Part shown: positions 8,174 through 15,865 of the stretch, one piece after another
Numbering within the stretch: position 1 is the first letter of the stretch
Layout: every line of letters begins with the position of its first letter
From: JACOND01 sp965202795
Lineage (GTDB): Bacteria > Bdellovibrionota > Bdellovibrionia > Bdellovibrionales > UBA1609
Reading direction: 5' to 3'
DNA: 64,000 bases
NCBI GenBank assembly: GCA_965202795.1
Contig: OZ241848.1
Span: 1,488,001-1,552,000, forward strand
The notes under the pieces: generated by a model
What the model was told of the DNA's origin: nothing
Seen by the model: the letters and a program-made list of their open reading frames with translations, nothing else
Database searches by the model: none
Program-made: the position numbers and the translations under genes

Positions 8174-9019
8174 GTGGTGGATGTGATCATTCCCTCTTAC
8201 AACCGGCGCGAGCTTTTGAAGCGGGCGCTCCGCTCTGTTCAGCGCCAGACTTTCAGAAACTGGACGCTTTGGGTTGTGGATGACGGCTCCACAGACGGAA
8301 CCTTCAGAGACTTTTCCGCGGCAAATTATGGCAAAATCCGTTTTATTCGCCTGAAAGGGAACAGGGGCGCAAGCTATGCCCGCAACCGGGGGATTGAGCG
8401 GGGCCGGGGGGCATGGACGGCATTTTTGGACTCCGATGACGAATGGCTGCCTGAAAAGCTGGAGCGCCAGCTGCGCCTTGCCAGGGATCATCCTGACTGC
8501 CCGCTGATTCACTGCGATGAGATCTGGATCAAAAACGGCCGGAGGATTCAGCAAAAAAAGAAGCATAAAAAACAAGGCGGGCGGATTTTTATCCCCTCGG
8601 TCAGGCTGTGCTGTGTCAGCCCCTCCGCCGCTTTGATGAAGCGCTCGCTTTTCAGCGAGATAGGGCTGTTTCGGGAGGACTTTCCCGTCTGCGAGGATTA
8701 TGAAATGTGGCTTCGCGCGGGCAGCCGCTATCCCGCGGGCTTTTTGGAAGAGGCTCTGGTTATCAAACATGGCGGCCATGGGGATCAGCTGTCCCGGCGG
8801 CATCCCGCCATGGATTACTGGAGGGTTCTGGCCCTTAAGGATTATGTGGATGACAAAAATCTGACAGAAGCGGAGCGGGAATTTGCCCGGCAGATTCTGC
8901 AAAAAAAAGCCTGGATTTTGCTGAAGGGCTATAAAAAATACCGGACGCCGGAAAATCTAATCAAAAAAAAGGAGATCCTGGAAATTTTGGACCGGACGGC
9001 TTCCGGCAGCCTCAAATAA
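8174..9019 (+). CDS. Family 2 glycosyltransferase
   Basis: Cytoplasmic GT-A enzyme of 281 residues that should transfer a sugar from a nucleotide-sugar to a cell-surface glycan. The N-terminus VVDVIIPSYNRRELLKRALRSV is the classic GT2 start, followed by VVDDGSTDGT and the metal-binding FLDSDDEW near residues 91-98; CEDYEMWLRAG further on fits the acceptor loop. The start is set at GTG 8174 with GGGAGG 9 nt before it; the longer frame from 8120 would only add translated repeat DNA. The gene stands alone between repeat A blocks, so its pathway is not shown by context. Confidence 0.85.
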   Translation: MVDVIIPSYNRRELLKRALRSVQRQTFRNWTLWVVDDGSTDGTFRDFSAANYGKIRFIRLKGNRGASYARNRGIERGRGAWTAFLDSDDEWLPEKLERQLRLARDHPDCPLIHCDEIWIKNGRRIQQKKKHKKQGGRIFIPSVRLCCVSPSAALMKRSLFSEIGLFREDFPVCEDYEMWLRAGSRYPAGFLEEALVIKHGGHGDQLSRRHPAMDYWRVLALKDYVDDKNLTEAEREFARQILQKKAWILLKGYKKYRTPENLIKKKEILEILDRTASGSLK

Positions 9020-9039
9020 GTTTGGGCATTTCCGGCTTT

Positions 9040-9150
9040 GCCGGGCGGCTCACTGGCCGCAAGGCCATGCCTCTGGACAAGCCCGCGCCTCTGCGGGGGT
9101 TCGGGAATGGCCGCGAGGCCGTCCCAGCAAATAGGCGAGGCCGCCCCAGA
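9040..9150 (-). repeat. Repeat family A, one full unit in reverse orientation
   Basis: On the minus strand this reads TTTGCTGGGACGGCCTCGCGG, then a spacer and GGGCTTGTCCAGAGGC, then GGCCTTGCGGCC. It is a nearly complete copy of the unit seen at 4515-4685, here between the glycosyltransferase and tRNA-Arg(TCG). Confidence 0.85.
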
Positions 9151-9154
9151 AAAA

Positions 9155-9231
9155 TGGCGCGCCCGAGAGGAGTCGAACCCCTAACCTCTGGATCCGAAGT
9201 CCAGCGCTCTATCCAATTGAGCTACGGACGC
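9155..9231 (-). tRNA. tRNA-Arg (anticodon TCG)
   Basis: Minus-strand cloverleaf: acceptor GCGTCCG/CGGGCGC (one G-T pair), D-arm TAGCTCAATTGGATAGAGC, anticodon stem CTGGA/TCCAG with loop CTTCGGA, T-arm GGGGTTCGACTCC, discriminator G and encoded CCA at 9155-9157. Reads CGA. Confidence 0.93.
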
Positions 9232-9278
9232 GCAGGGCGCAGTTTTTTTTCATATCACCCGCGATGGCCTCCGCGCCT

Positions 9279-9297
9279 GTTAAAGCTGCGGACGCGC
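9279..9297 (-). repeat. Partial duplicate of the tRNA-Arg(TCG) 5' end
   Basis: AAAGCTGCGGACGCGCAAG resembles the tRNA 5' end and its flank (GAGCTACGGACGCGCAGG at 9220-9237) about 66 bp further upstream. It mirrors the 60-bp copies beside tRNA-Arg(CCT). Confidence 0.6.
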
Positions 9298-9331
9298 AAG
9301 ACATTGTATACCAAAAACAAAACAAACATGC

Positions 9332-9337
9332 TATAAT
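9332..9337 (+). promoter_or_regulatory. Candidate -10 box (TATAAT), possible leaderless start
   Basis: A perfect TATAAT lies 10 nt before the ATG at 9348 and no Shine-Dalgarno sequence is present. If used, transcription would begin within a few bases of the start codon. No convincing -35 box stands at the right spacing. Confidence 0.4.
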
Positions 9338-9347
9338 AATTTGCAGC

Positions 9348-9806
9348 ATGGGGGCAAAAAATCTGATTTTTCTTCTGTCTCTGAGCCTGCTTGGCGCCTG
9401 CGCGCATATAGACAAAAGCTGTCTTGATGTCAACTGGTATGAGCTGGGCCGCCAGGACAGCGCTCTGGGGCTGAGGCTGGAGGCCAGCTTTCTCAGAAGG
9501 CAAAAAGTCTGCCCTCTGGAGGAGGAGGCCATTCAGGCCAAAGCCTATAAAAATGGCTTTGACGCGGGGCTTCGGGAATACTGCCGGTTCAAAACAGGCT
9601 ACATTTACGGGCTCTCCCAGCTCAATGAGGAGACCAGAGGCTGCCCGGAGCATCTGAAGCAAAACTTTAAACAGGGCTATGAGGCGGGGCTGCTGATGCA
9701 CGATATCCAGTCGCTGCAAAATCAAATTCAAGAGCAAATTCACAGGCTGGAGAGCAAGCTCTATCACCATGGCAGAGAGGTCCATTTGCTTTCGTCAAAG
9801 CGGTAA
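9348..9806 (+). CDS. DUF2799-like lipoprotein
   Basis: Small envelope lipoprotein of 152 residues. The start at ATG 9348 gives a short lipoprotein signal, LLSLSLLGACAH, with the lipid-modified cysteine at about residue 18. The body has the DUF2799 pattern: a WYELGRQDSALG block, then KAYKNGFDAGLREYCRFKTGYIYGLSQ, in which a Y-x2-G-x3-G-L-x2-YC run precedes GY-x2-G. The C-terminus is a Q/E-rich coiled coil. The function of DUF2799 is unknown. A strong terminator follows. Confidence 0.75.
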   Translation: MGAKNLIFLLSLSLLGACAHIDKSCLDVNWYELGRQDSALGLRLEASFLRRQKVCPLEEEAIQAKAYKNGFDAGLREYCRFKTGYIYGLSQLNEETRGCPEHLKQNFKQGYEAGLLMHDIQSLQNQIQEQIHRLESKLYHHGREVHLLSSKR

Positions 9807-9822
9807 AGCGGCAAAAACCCCT

Positions 9823-9855
9823 CCCGCGCCGCGCTTGGGGGGCGCGGGTTTTTTT
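9823..9855 (+). terminator. Rho-independent terminator
   Basis: CCCGCGCC (9823-9830) pairs with GGCGCGGG (9841-9848), followed by seven T. It closes the DUF2799 gene before the tolC-like gene. Confidence 0.85.
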
Positions 9856-9870
9856 CGTTATTGTCTTGCC

Positions 9871-11514
9871 ATGCCCTCTGTTAAAACGGCCGGTTTTTTG
9901 GATTCTCTGGAAGAGGCTTTTCAGGGGGGAGGCCTGAGGCGGCCCCCCGGCCGGGGTTTTTTGGCGCCGGCGGCGGGGCGGCAGGGGCTTTTCAGGCGGA
10001 GCCTTGCAGCCTGCCTGCGCCTGCTGATTTTGGGCGGCCCGGGTTTTTCGGCCGCCGCTTTGGAGGATTTTTCCGCAGCCCATGCCGTTTGCGCTGCAGA
10101 GCGCGCGCCCTCCGCAGAGCCGGCAAAGCGCGTTGTTTTGTCCCAGGAATATGTCATTAAACAGGCGCTTTCCCAAAGCCGGTTTATCGCGCGGCTCAAG
10201 GCGCGGCGGCGGCAGGCGCGGGCTGAGCTGCGGTTTCAGAGGCTTGCCCCCTACAGCTACAAGCTGTTTTCATCCGCGGGCCATCAAAGCAAAAAAAACC
10301 TTATGCTTTCGCCCTTTGAATCAAAAGAGGAAAAAAGCCGGCTCTACAGCTTTGGGCTGGAAAAAAAGCTCCCCTTTGGCCTGAGCCTCAAATCCGCTTA
10401 CAGCGATTCGTTCAGGGGATCTGAAAACAGCCGGCTGCTGCGGCGCTTTCAGGCGCCCGGCGAGATCTACAAAAAAAAACTGTCTTTGGAGCTGAGCATA
10501 GATCTGCTGCCAAATTTTTTTGGCCTTGAGGAAAGGCGGTTTTTGGCCCAGATTGATTCTGGAAGCCGCATCGCGGAGTGGAGGCATTTGGAGGAGGCGG
10601 AGAGCCTGGCCCTGAAGGCTGCCGGGCAGTACTGGAAGGCGAGGATCGCGCGCGCGGCTTATCAGCAGGCGGACAGCGGGCTTCAGACCTACAGCCGGCT
10701 GAGGCGGCAGATCAGGGAGAAGCAAAAAAAGAGCTTTTTAAGGCCGGGCGAGGGGCCTCAGGTTTTTGCCGGGTATGAGCGGGCCAGCCAGGAGCTGGAT
10801 CAAAAAAAACAAGACTATCAAGACGAGTTGTGCAGGCTTTTTGTCCTCCTGAAGATTCAGCCGGCGCCGGGCGCTGCGGCTTTTGCGCCTGCCGAGCCGG
10901 AGCCTGAGGCCCCAGCCGCTTTGGGCCCGGCTCATGCTGAAAGCCTTGAAAGCCTTCGGCCTGTCCGGATCCTGGCGGAAACAGTCAAAGAGCGCGAGCT
11001 TGCCTGGAAAACCTCCCGCTCCGCCCTTTGGCCCTCCCTTCGCCTTCAGACAAAGGCGGGCTGGCTTTCTGGAGGGGCGGAGCCGCCGCGCAGCGGATTT
11101 CTGGACGGCAGAAAGCCCTTTTATGAGCTGAGCCTGAGTTTTTTGTATCCGGTGTTTTCCAAAGCCGCGCGCGAAAAATCCAGGAGCGAAAAAAGCGGCC
11201 TGGAGGAGGCGCAAATCAGCCTGGAGATTTTTAAGGCGGAGATGGGCCGGAAAATCTCTTTGCTGAACAGCAAAATCCCGCTCAGCCGCTCAAGCCTGAA
11301 ACGATCGGAAAAAGCCCGCCATCATCAAAGGGAGGCTTTTTTGGAGCTTCAGCGCGCCTTTGCCCAGGGCCGGACTGGCGTTTTTGAGCTGATGAGGGCT
11401 GAGGGCAAGCTGAGGGAGGCTGAGGTTCGGCTGGAAATGGCCCGCAGCCGGCGCGCGCTTTTGGCGCTGGAGCGGGCGGCGCTTTTGGATCAGCTGGCGG
11501 AGAGTTATTTATGA
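9871..11514 (+). CDS. TolC-family outer membrane efflux protein
   Basis: Outer-membrane factor of 547 residues that should form the exit duct for the RND pump encoded next. ATG 9871 lies after the terminator and is preferred to an upstream frame start at 9769. A signal peptide is plausible around RRSLAACLRLLILGGPGFSA, with an unusually long 40-60 residue leader. The remainder has the alternating beta-strand and long amphipathic helices of TolC (EAQISLEIFKAEMGRKISLLNSKI; the last block VRLEMARSRRALLALERAALLDQLAESYL). The stop overlaps the RND start by 4 nt (ATGA), so the two are translationally coupled. Confidence 0.85.
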   Translation: MPSVKTAGFLDSLEEAFQGGGLRRPPGRGFLAPAAGRQGLFRRSLAACLRLLILGGPGFSAAALEDFSAAHAVCAAERAPSAEPAKRVVLSQEYVIKQALSQSRFIARLKARRRQARAELRFQRLAPYSYKLFSSAGHQSKKNLMLSPFESKEEKSRLYSFGLEKKLPFGLSLKSAYSDSFRGSENSRLLRRFQAPGEIYKKKLSLELSIDLLPNFFGLEERRFLAQIDSGSRIAEWRHLEEAESLALKAAGQYWKARIARAAYQQADSGLQTYSRLRRQIREKQKKSFLRPGEGPQVFAGYERASQELDQKKQDYQDELCRLFVLLKIQPAPGAAAFAPAEPEPEAPAALGPAHAESLESLRPVRILAETVKERELAWKTSRSALWPSLRLQTKAGWLSGGAEPPRSGFLDGRKPFYELSLSFLYPVFSKAAREKSRSEKSGLEEAQISLEIFKAEMGRKISLLNSKIPLSRSSLKRSEKARHHQREAFLELQRAFAQGRTGVFELMRAEGKLREAEVRLEMARSRRALLALERAALLDQLAESYL

Positions 11515-14500
11515 ATATTTTTTTGGGCAATCCGCGCCTTGTCATTTTGATCATGATCGCCTTTGCCGCGCTGGGCTCAAAGGGGATTTGGCATCTAAAA
11601 AGGGAATACAGGCCCCATGTGGATTTTGCGAGGGCCAGCATCATGACAGTTTATCCCGGATCCTCCTCCGCAGAGGTTGAGGAGCTGATCACAAAAAAAA
11701 TTGAAGACGAAATCCGCTCTGTCAGCCATTTAAAAGATGTTCATTCTGTCTCAAGGCCGGGCCTCAGCCTGATCAATATACGGATGGATATTGATCATGG
11801 CGATTCGCCTGAAACCCTGAACAAATTGAGCCAGGCGCTTCAAAAAGTCCAGGGCCTCCCCTCCGAGGTTTTGGATCCCCCCCGCCTGAATCACAGCAGC
11901 AGCAGCGATCAGTCTTTGATTGTTTTTTATTTGGCCGGTCCGGCCGCGAATAACGCGGCGCCTGATTCAGCCGCGAATAACGCGGCGCCCGCCCATCCGG
12001 CCCATGACAGCCGCCGCTTGAGGGACGAGCTGGCCTTTCAGCTGAAGACAGAGCTGGAGCGCCTGCCCGGTGTTTCTGAAGTCATTATGGAGAGCTACAG
12101 AAAGCGGGAGTTTTTGGTCTCGCTCTCTCCAAAAAAAATGCGGAAACATTACATTTCATCAGCTGATGTGATTGCCGCCCTTAAGCAAAAAAGCATGGAC
12201 GCGCCCGCCGGGTATTTGGAGTCGCCAAAGGGCCGCTCTCTGGTCCGTATTTTGGGAAAAGCCCGCAGCGCGCGGGAGCTTGGGGAAACCATCATCCGAT
12301 CCAATTTTTCGGGCCGGCAGATCCTTGTCAAAGATGTTGCGTCTGTGACTGACGGGCCGGAAAATGAGAGCCGGAGAGCGCATTTTTACCGCTCCGGCTG
12401 TCAGCCGGACTGTCAGACAGGAGGCTCGCCATACAGTCTGCCAGACAGGGCCGGGGGCTTTCGCCTTTTGCCCGCTGTTTCCCTTAATGTGAAGAAGACA
12501 AAGGAGGCGGACGCCCTGCTGACGGCCCGGCTGGCCCGCGCGGCCGCCAAAAAATTTGAGCGGCGCCTGCCCGGCCCGCCTTATCATGGCGCCTATAAGG
12601 TCCGCGCCGGCTTTAGCGAGGCGGCAGCGATAAAAAACCGCCTGACAAATGTGATCAGCAACGCGCTCACAGGCCTCGCGCTGATTTTTATTGTGTTTTT
12701 TCTTTTTCTTCCGTCAAGAACAGGGATGATGGCGGCCTTAAGCCTTCCCATTTCTGTTTTGGGGGCTTTTTCAGTCCTGCCCTTTTTTGGCGTGAGCTTT
12801 AATGTGATCACCATGCTGGCCTTTGTGATCTGCATAGGGATGCTGGTGGATAATTCTGTTGTGATATCGGAATACTACTCCCGCCGCGCCATGGATGGGG
12901 GGATCCCGCCGGCCCAAGCCGCTTTGGAGTCTGTCCGGCGCTTTTGGAAGCCTGTGACGGCGACAGTTCTCACAACCATAGCGGCTTTTTTGCCCATGTT
13001 AGTGACTGCAGGGGTTATGGGGCAGTTTATCAAATGGATCCCCATTGTGGTGACAACCGCTCTTTTGGCGAGCCTGTTTGAGTCTTTTTGCCTGCTGCCC
13101 AGCCGGCTCCAGTGGCTGTCTTCCAATAAAGGCCCCTCCAGGAGATCCCGCGGCCTGTTTGCCGGGCGGCAGTTTGGAGGGTTTTCCAGCCGATGGCTTG
13201 ACCGGCTGAGGCGCGGCGCCGGCTCTGACCTGTTCCGCCTGGCGGAGGAAGGTTTTGAAAAACTGCTCCGCAGGGCCATCTCCTCAAAATACATCAGTCT
13301 TGGACTGATTGGCCTTTTGATATGCGCCACAGCGGTTTTGTTTCGGTTTGGCGTCCGGGTGGATCTGTTTTCCGCGCGCAGCCCGGAATACTACAGCGCT
13401 TATCTTGAGCCGCAGCCGGGCGCGCCCCTGCATGCCATTGACAAAAAAGCCCGGCAGACAGCTGAAAGCATGTATTCTCTTATAGGCGGCGGGGAGGCTG
13501 TGGAGTGGATATCCGTCAATTCAAATTTTAAGAGCGCGGGGATCCTTCTCAAGCTCAGGCCCTCCGCCTTAAAGCGGCTGAAGCGCGAGGAGACTCTGCG
13601 ATCGTTTCGGCAGGGGATAAAGCCTGGCAGCTTGAGGGTTTTGAGATTTGGCATTATGGCGCCTGGGCCGCCAGCCGGAAAAGCCCTTTCCATTGCTGTT
13701 CAGTCCAGCAGCCGCCGGGATATTGGAAAATTCATCGGAGAGGCCGCTCCGGATCTGAAAAAAATCCCCGGCGTTTTGAATTTAAAATCCAATCCCGATC
13801 CGGATCAGGGGATCGAGCGCCGCATTCATTTGGACAGGAAGGCCATGGCGCGGCTGGGCCTGGATTTTCGCTCGGCGGGGCTGGCGGTCCGGACTGCTCT
13901 GGAAGGGCATTTGGTTTCGGAGCTGACAGAAAACAGCGAGTCGTTTTATATCCGCGTCCGACAGGATCAATCGCAAATGTCTTCCATCCCGGATTTAAAA
14001 AAAATCAGGCTGAGAGAGCGCATGGGGCGGCTCATCCCTTTAAGCGAGGCGGCTGAAATCAAAACCGTCCGGTCTGAGCCAGACCGCAGAGCCTATAACT
14101 TTGAGCCGGTGGTGTTTTTGGAGGCTGATATTGACGGCAAAATCACAACAAGCATGGAGGCCGGCCGCCGCGCCCGGAGCATCCTTGAGGAAAAGGCCAA
14201 AAGCCATCCCTCAGTCAGCTTTAAAATGATTGGCGAGCAGGAGGCCATCAGCGAATCCCTTGAGTCTCTGCGGCGCGCCTCGCTGACGGCCTTTTTTTTG
14301 ATTTTAGTTATGCTGGTTGTTTTGTTTAAAAGCTTTTGGCTGTCTTTTTTGGTTTTGACCTGTGTTCCCCTTGGGATGATTGGCGTTGTCTGGGCATTTT
14401 TCGCGCATCAGAGGGATTTGAATTTTTTTGCGCTGATTGGGGTTGTGGGGCTGGCCGGCGTTGTGGTCAATTCCGCGATTATTTTGGTGAGCTATGTTTT

Positions 14501-14783
14501 GCGTCTCAGAGAGGAAAAGCCTGAGGCGCCTCTGTCTGATATTGCCCTTTCGGCTGCAAAGGCGAGGTTTCGCCCCATAATGATCACAAACCTGACCACT
14601 TTGGGCGGCCTGTTTCCGACAGCCTACGGGCTGGCTGGCTTTGAGCCGCTTTTGGCGCCGATGACTTTGTCGCTTTTTTGGGGGCTGTTTTCCGCAACTG
14701 CGCTGACTTTGTTTTGGGCGCCTTGCGCGATGCTGGCCTTTGAGGATGCGCGCCGCTGGCTGGCGGGCATTGAGCGGCTCTGA
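11511..14783 (+). CDS. RND-family efflux permease (HAE1/AcrB-like)
   Basis: Inner-membrane proton-driven RND pump, 1090 residues, twelve predicted membrane helices in the usual 1+5+1+5 plan. Helix 1 is LVILIMIAFAALGSKGIW; the proton-relay helix reads GMLVDNSVVISEYYSRR with D-N where AcrB has D-D; the C-terminal half carries VGLAGVVVNSAIILVSYVL and FRPIMITNLTTLGGLFPT. Two in-frame low-complexity insertions break the porter domain: a 27-bp tandem repeat (NNAAPDSAANNAAP, about residues 146-159) and about 25 residues near 287-311 between RRAHFYRS and LPAVSLNVKK, a motif normally continuous. No periplasmic adaptor gene is in the operon. Confidence 0.9.
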   Translation: MNIFLGNPRLVILIMIAFAALGSKGIWHLKREYRPHVDFARASIMTVYPGSSSAEVEELITKKIEDEIRSVSHLKDVHSVSRPGLSLINIRMDIDHGDSPETLNKLSQALQKVQGLPSEVLDPPRLNHSSSSDQSLIVFYLAGPAANNAAPDSAANNAAPAHPAHDSRRLRDELAFQLKTELERLPGVSEVIMESYRKREFLVSLSPKKMRKHYISSADVIAALKQKSMDAPAGYLESPKGRSLVRILGKARSARELGETIIRSNFSGRQILVKDVASVTDGPENESRRAHFYRSGCQPDCQTGGSPYSLPDRAGGFRLLPAVSLNVKKTKEADALLTARLARAAAKKFERRLPGPPYHGAYKVRAGFSEAAAIKNRLTNVISNALTGLALIFIVFFLFLPSRTGMMAALSLPISVLGAFSVLPFFGVSFNVITMLAFVICIGMLVDNSVVISEYYSRRAMDGGIPPAQAALESVRRFWKPVTATVLTTIAAFLPMLVTAGVMGQFIKWIPIVVTTALLASLFESFCLLPSRLQWLSSNKGPSRRSRGLFAGRQFGGFSSRWLDRLRRGAGSDLFRLAEEGFEKLLRRAISSKYISLGLIGLLICATAVLFRFGVRVDLFSARSPEYYSAYLEPQPGAPLHAIDKKARQTAESMYSLIGGGEAVEWISVNSNFKSAGILLKLRPSALKRLKREETLRSFRQGIKPGSLRVLRFGIMAPGPPAGKALSIAVQSSSRRDIGKFIGEAAPDLKKIPGVLNLKSNPDPDQGIERRIHLDRKAMARLGLDFRSAGLAVRTALEGHLVSELTENSESFYIRVRQDQSQMSSIPDLKKIRLRERMGRLIPLSEAAEIKTVRSEPDRRAYNFEPVVFLEADIDGKITTSMEAGRRARSILEEKAKSHPSVSFKMIGEQEAISESLESLRRASLTAFFLILVMLVVLFKSFWLSFLVLTCVPLGMIGVVWAFFAHQRDLNFFALIGVVGLAGVVVNSAIILVSYVLRLREEKPEAPLSDIALSAAKARFRPIMITNLTTLGGLFPTAYGLAGFEPLLAPMTLSLFWGLFSATALTLFWAPCAMLAFEDARRWLAGIERL

Positions 14784-14840
14784 CAATAAACCGGAAAGGG
14801 GTATTTTTGCCTGGACTTAAGGACAGCTTCGGGGCTGTTT

Positions 14841-14870
14841 ATGTAACATAATGAAGCTTATCGGCGGCTT
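14841..14870 (+). repeat. Left arm of 30-bp perfect inverted repeat
   Basis: ATGTAACATAATGAAGCTTA followed by TCGGCGGCTT; the exact reverse complement lies at 20822-20851. The pair encloses the Rpn/IS110 cluster. Confidence 0.8.
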
Positions 14871-14904
14871 GCGCCTTTTGTCCAGCCCTAACAAAGTAAA
14901 AAGG

Positions 14905-15042
14905 CGAAAAAATGAGACACTTTTAAGCCAAAAGTCCAGCAGCCAAGAAGATTTCTTCCCCCGCGGCCCTGGGCGGGGGCTTCTTTTAATCCCTCTAAAG
15001 CCTTTTTCGGCTTTTTGCCGCCAAATCTGTCTCATTTTTTCG
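14905..15042. mobile_element. MITE-like segment, 138 bp
   Basis: CGAAAAAATGAGACA at 14905-14919 is repeated as its reverse complement at 15028-15042. The interior holds a GC-rich hairpin (14958-14980) followed by T-rich sequence. AATGAGACACTTT also occurs inverted near 28019-28033. No coding capacity. Confidence 0.45.
14958..14990 (+). terminator. Terminator-like hairpin
   Basis: CCCCCGC (14958-14964) pairs with GCGGGGG across a short loop and is followed by CTTCTTTTAA. It is about 175 nt beyond the RND stop and may end that operon. Confidence 0.5.
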
Positions 15043-15057
15043 TTTCAATGGCCGGCC

Positions 15058-15240
15058 CCGCCTGTTTATCTGGCTGGCCTAGCGGCCGCTCCCGGTTCGC
15101 CGCGGAGAGGCGAGCCTGTCCAGAGGATGCCTGTTTGCTGGGACAGGGGCCATCCCCTTGCCGCCGGGGAGTGACGGCATATTTGTCTGGACGGCCGCTC
15201 CTGCGGGAAAATCAGGGGTTCGGCGCCGAGGGCTAAAGCA
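15058..15240 (+). repeat. Repeat family A block
   Basis: Two degenerate units: CTGTTTATCTGGCTGGCCTAG, CGGCCGCTCCCGG, GCCTGTCCAGAGG and then a second start CTGTTTGCTGGGACAGG. It merges into family B text at its right end. Confidence 0.75.
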
Positions 15241-15330
15241 GGTTCAGCGCTGGGATCTGCTTAAAGAGCCGGCTTTGCAGCCGCTCCTGCGGAAAAGCGC
15301 AGGCTCGGCGCTGGGATATGCCTGATTTTT
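15215..15330 (-). repeat. Repeat family B copies
   Basis: Three spaced copies of the core GGTTCAGCGCTGGGATCTG (variants GGTTCGGCGCCGAGGG and GGCTCGGCGCTGGGATATG). The same core forms the tandem array at 51714-52150 and the repeated linker of the HNH gene. Confidence 0.7.
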
Positions 15331-15474
15331 TTGGCAAAAGCAAAAGATGCCGGAGAGAGCTTGGAGGGCCGCCCTTTTTAGGGGGAAATGGCTGCTGCGG
15401 GGGGAGGTGCCTTTCAGCGCGGCAAGGGGCCGCCTTTTATTGCCAGCTGGCCCGGGCCAGGCCTAAGCCGCGGC

Positions 15475-15807
15475 TCATTCAGCTTTGCCGTTTTGAGCGC
15501 CCGCTTTCGGCTGGCTTTTGAGCTTGCCGTTTTTGAACTTGATAACTTCAGCTTCAGGCAGGCCAGTCACTTTGGCTATCAGGGAAGCGTCCAGCTTTTC
15601 CTGGAGCATATTGAAAATGACTTCCCGGCGCTCCTCCTGCCGGCCCTCCTGCCGGCCTTCCTGGCGGCCTTTTTGCAGGTTTTTTTTGCCAACCTCTTCC
15701 ATTGTGTCTATAAACTGCATAAAGTTTTTCCCTCCTGTGGCTTTTTGATCGATCTCCTTTAAAACCTCCCAGTTAAACCGCTCCGGATGAGCGCTGTGTG
15801 GGGCCAA
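15475..15807 (-). pseudogene. Truncated Rpn-family transposase/nuclease (C-terminal piece)
   Basis: About 110 codons that match the C-terminal quarter of the full gene at 15866-17197 almost residue for residue (RFNWEVLKEID, ATGGKNFMQFIDTMEEVGKK, then QEGRQEGRQEERREVIFNMLQ). The nuclease domain is missing, so the copy cannot cleave DNA. However the internal start at 15720 with its CCTCCT-complement Shine-Dalgarno (15731-15736) is intact, so a free 81-residue C-terminal protein could still be made. It lies in direct orientation immediately downstream of the full gene, suggesting unequal recombination between Rpn copies. Confidence 0.8.
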
Positions 15808-15865
15808 GACAAAAGCTCTTTTAATTGCCGGGCCGGCCTCGCCCGGGCCAGGCCTAAGCCGCGGC

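Larger units (their letters stand above)
14784..15474. other. Gene-free stretch made of repeats and terminator-like hairpins
   Basis: Contains one arm of a 30-bp inverted repeat (14841-14870), a 138-bp MITE-like segment with 15-bp terminal inverted repeats (14905-15042), family A repeats (15058-15240), family B repeats (15215-15330) and about 125 bp homologous to 19133-19258 that forms the 3' flank of Rpn genes. No convincing coding sequence. Confidence 0.75.

Noticed and set aside
7976..8902. 308-residue minus-strand frame
   Set aside because: Antisense to the glycosyltransferase, which has clear catalytic motifs; the minus product has no family character.
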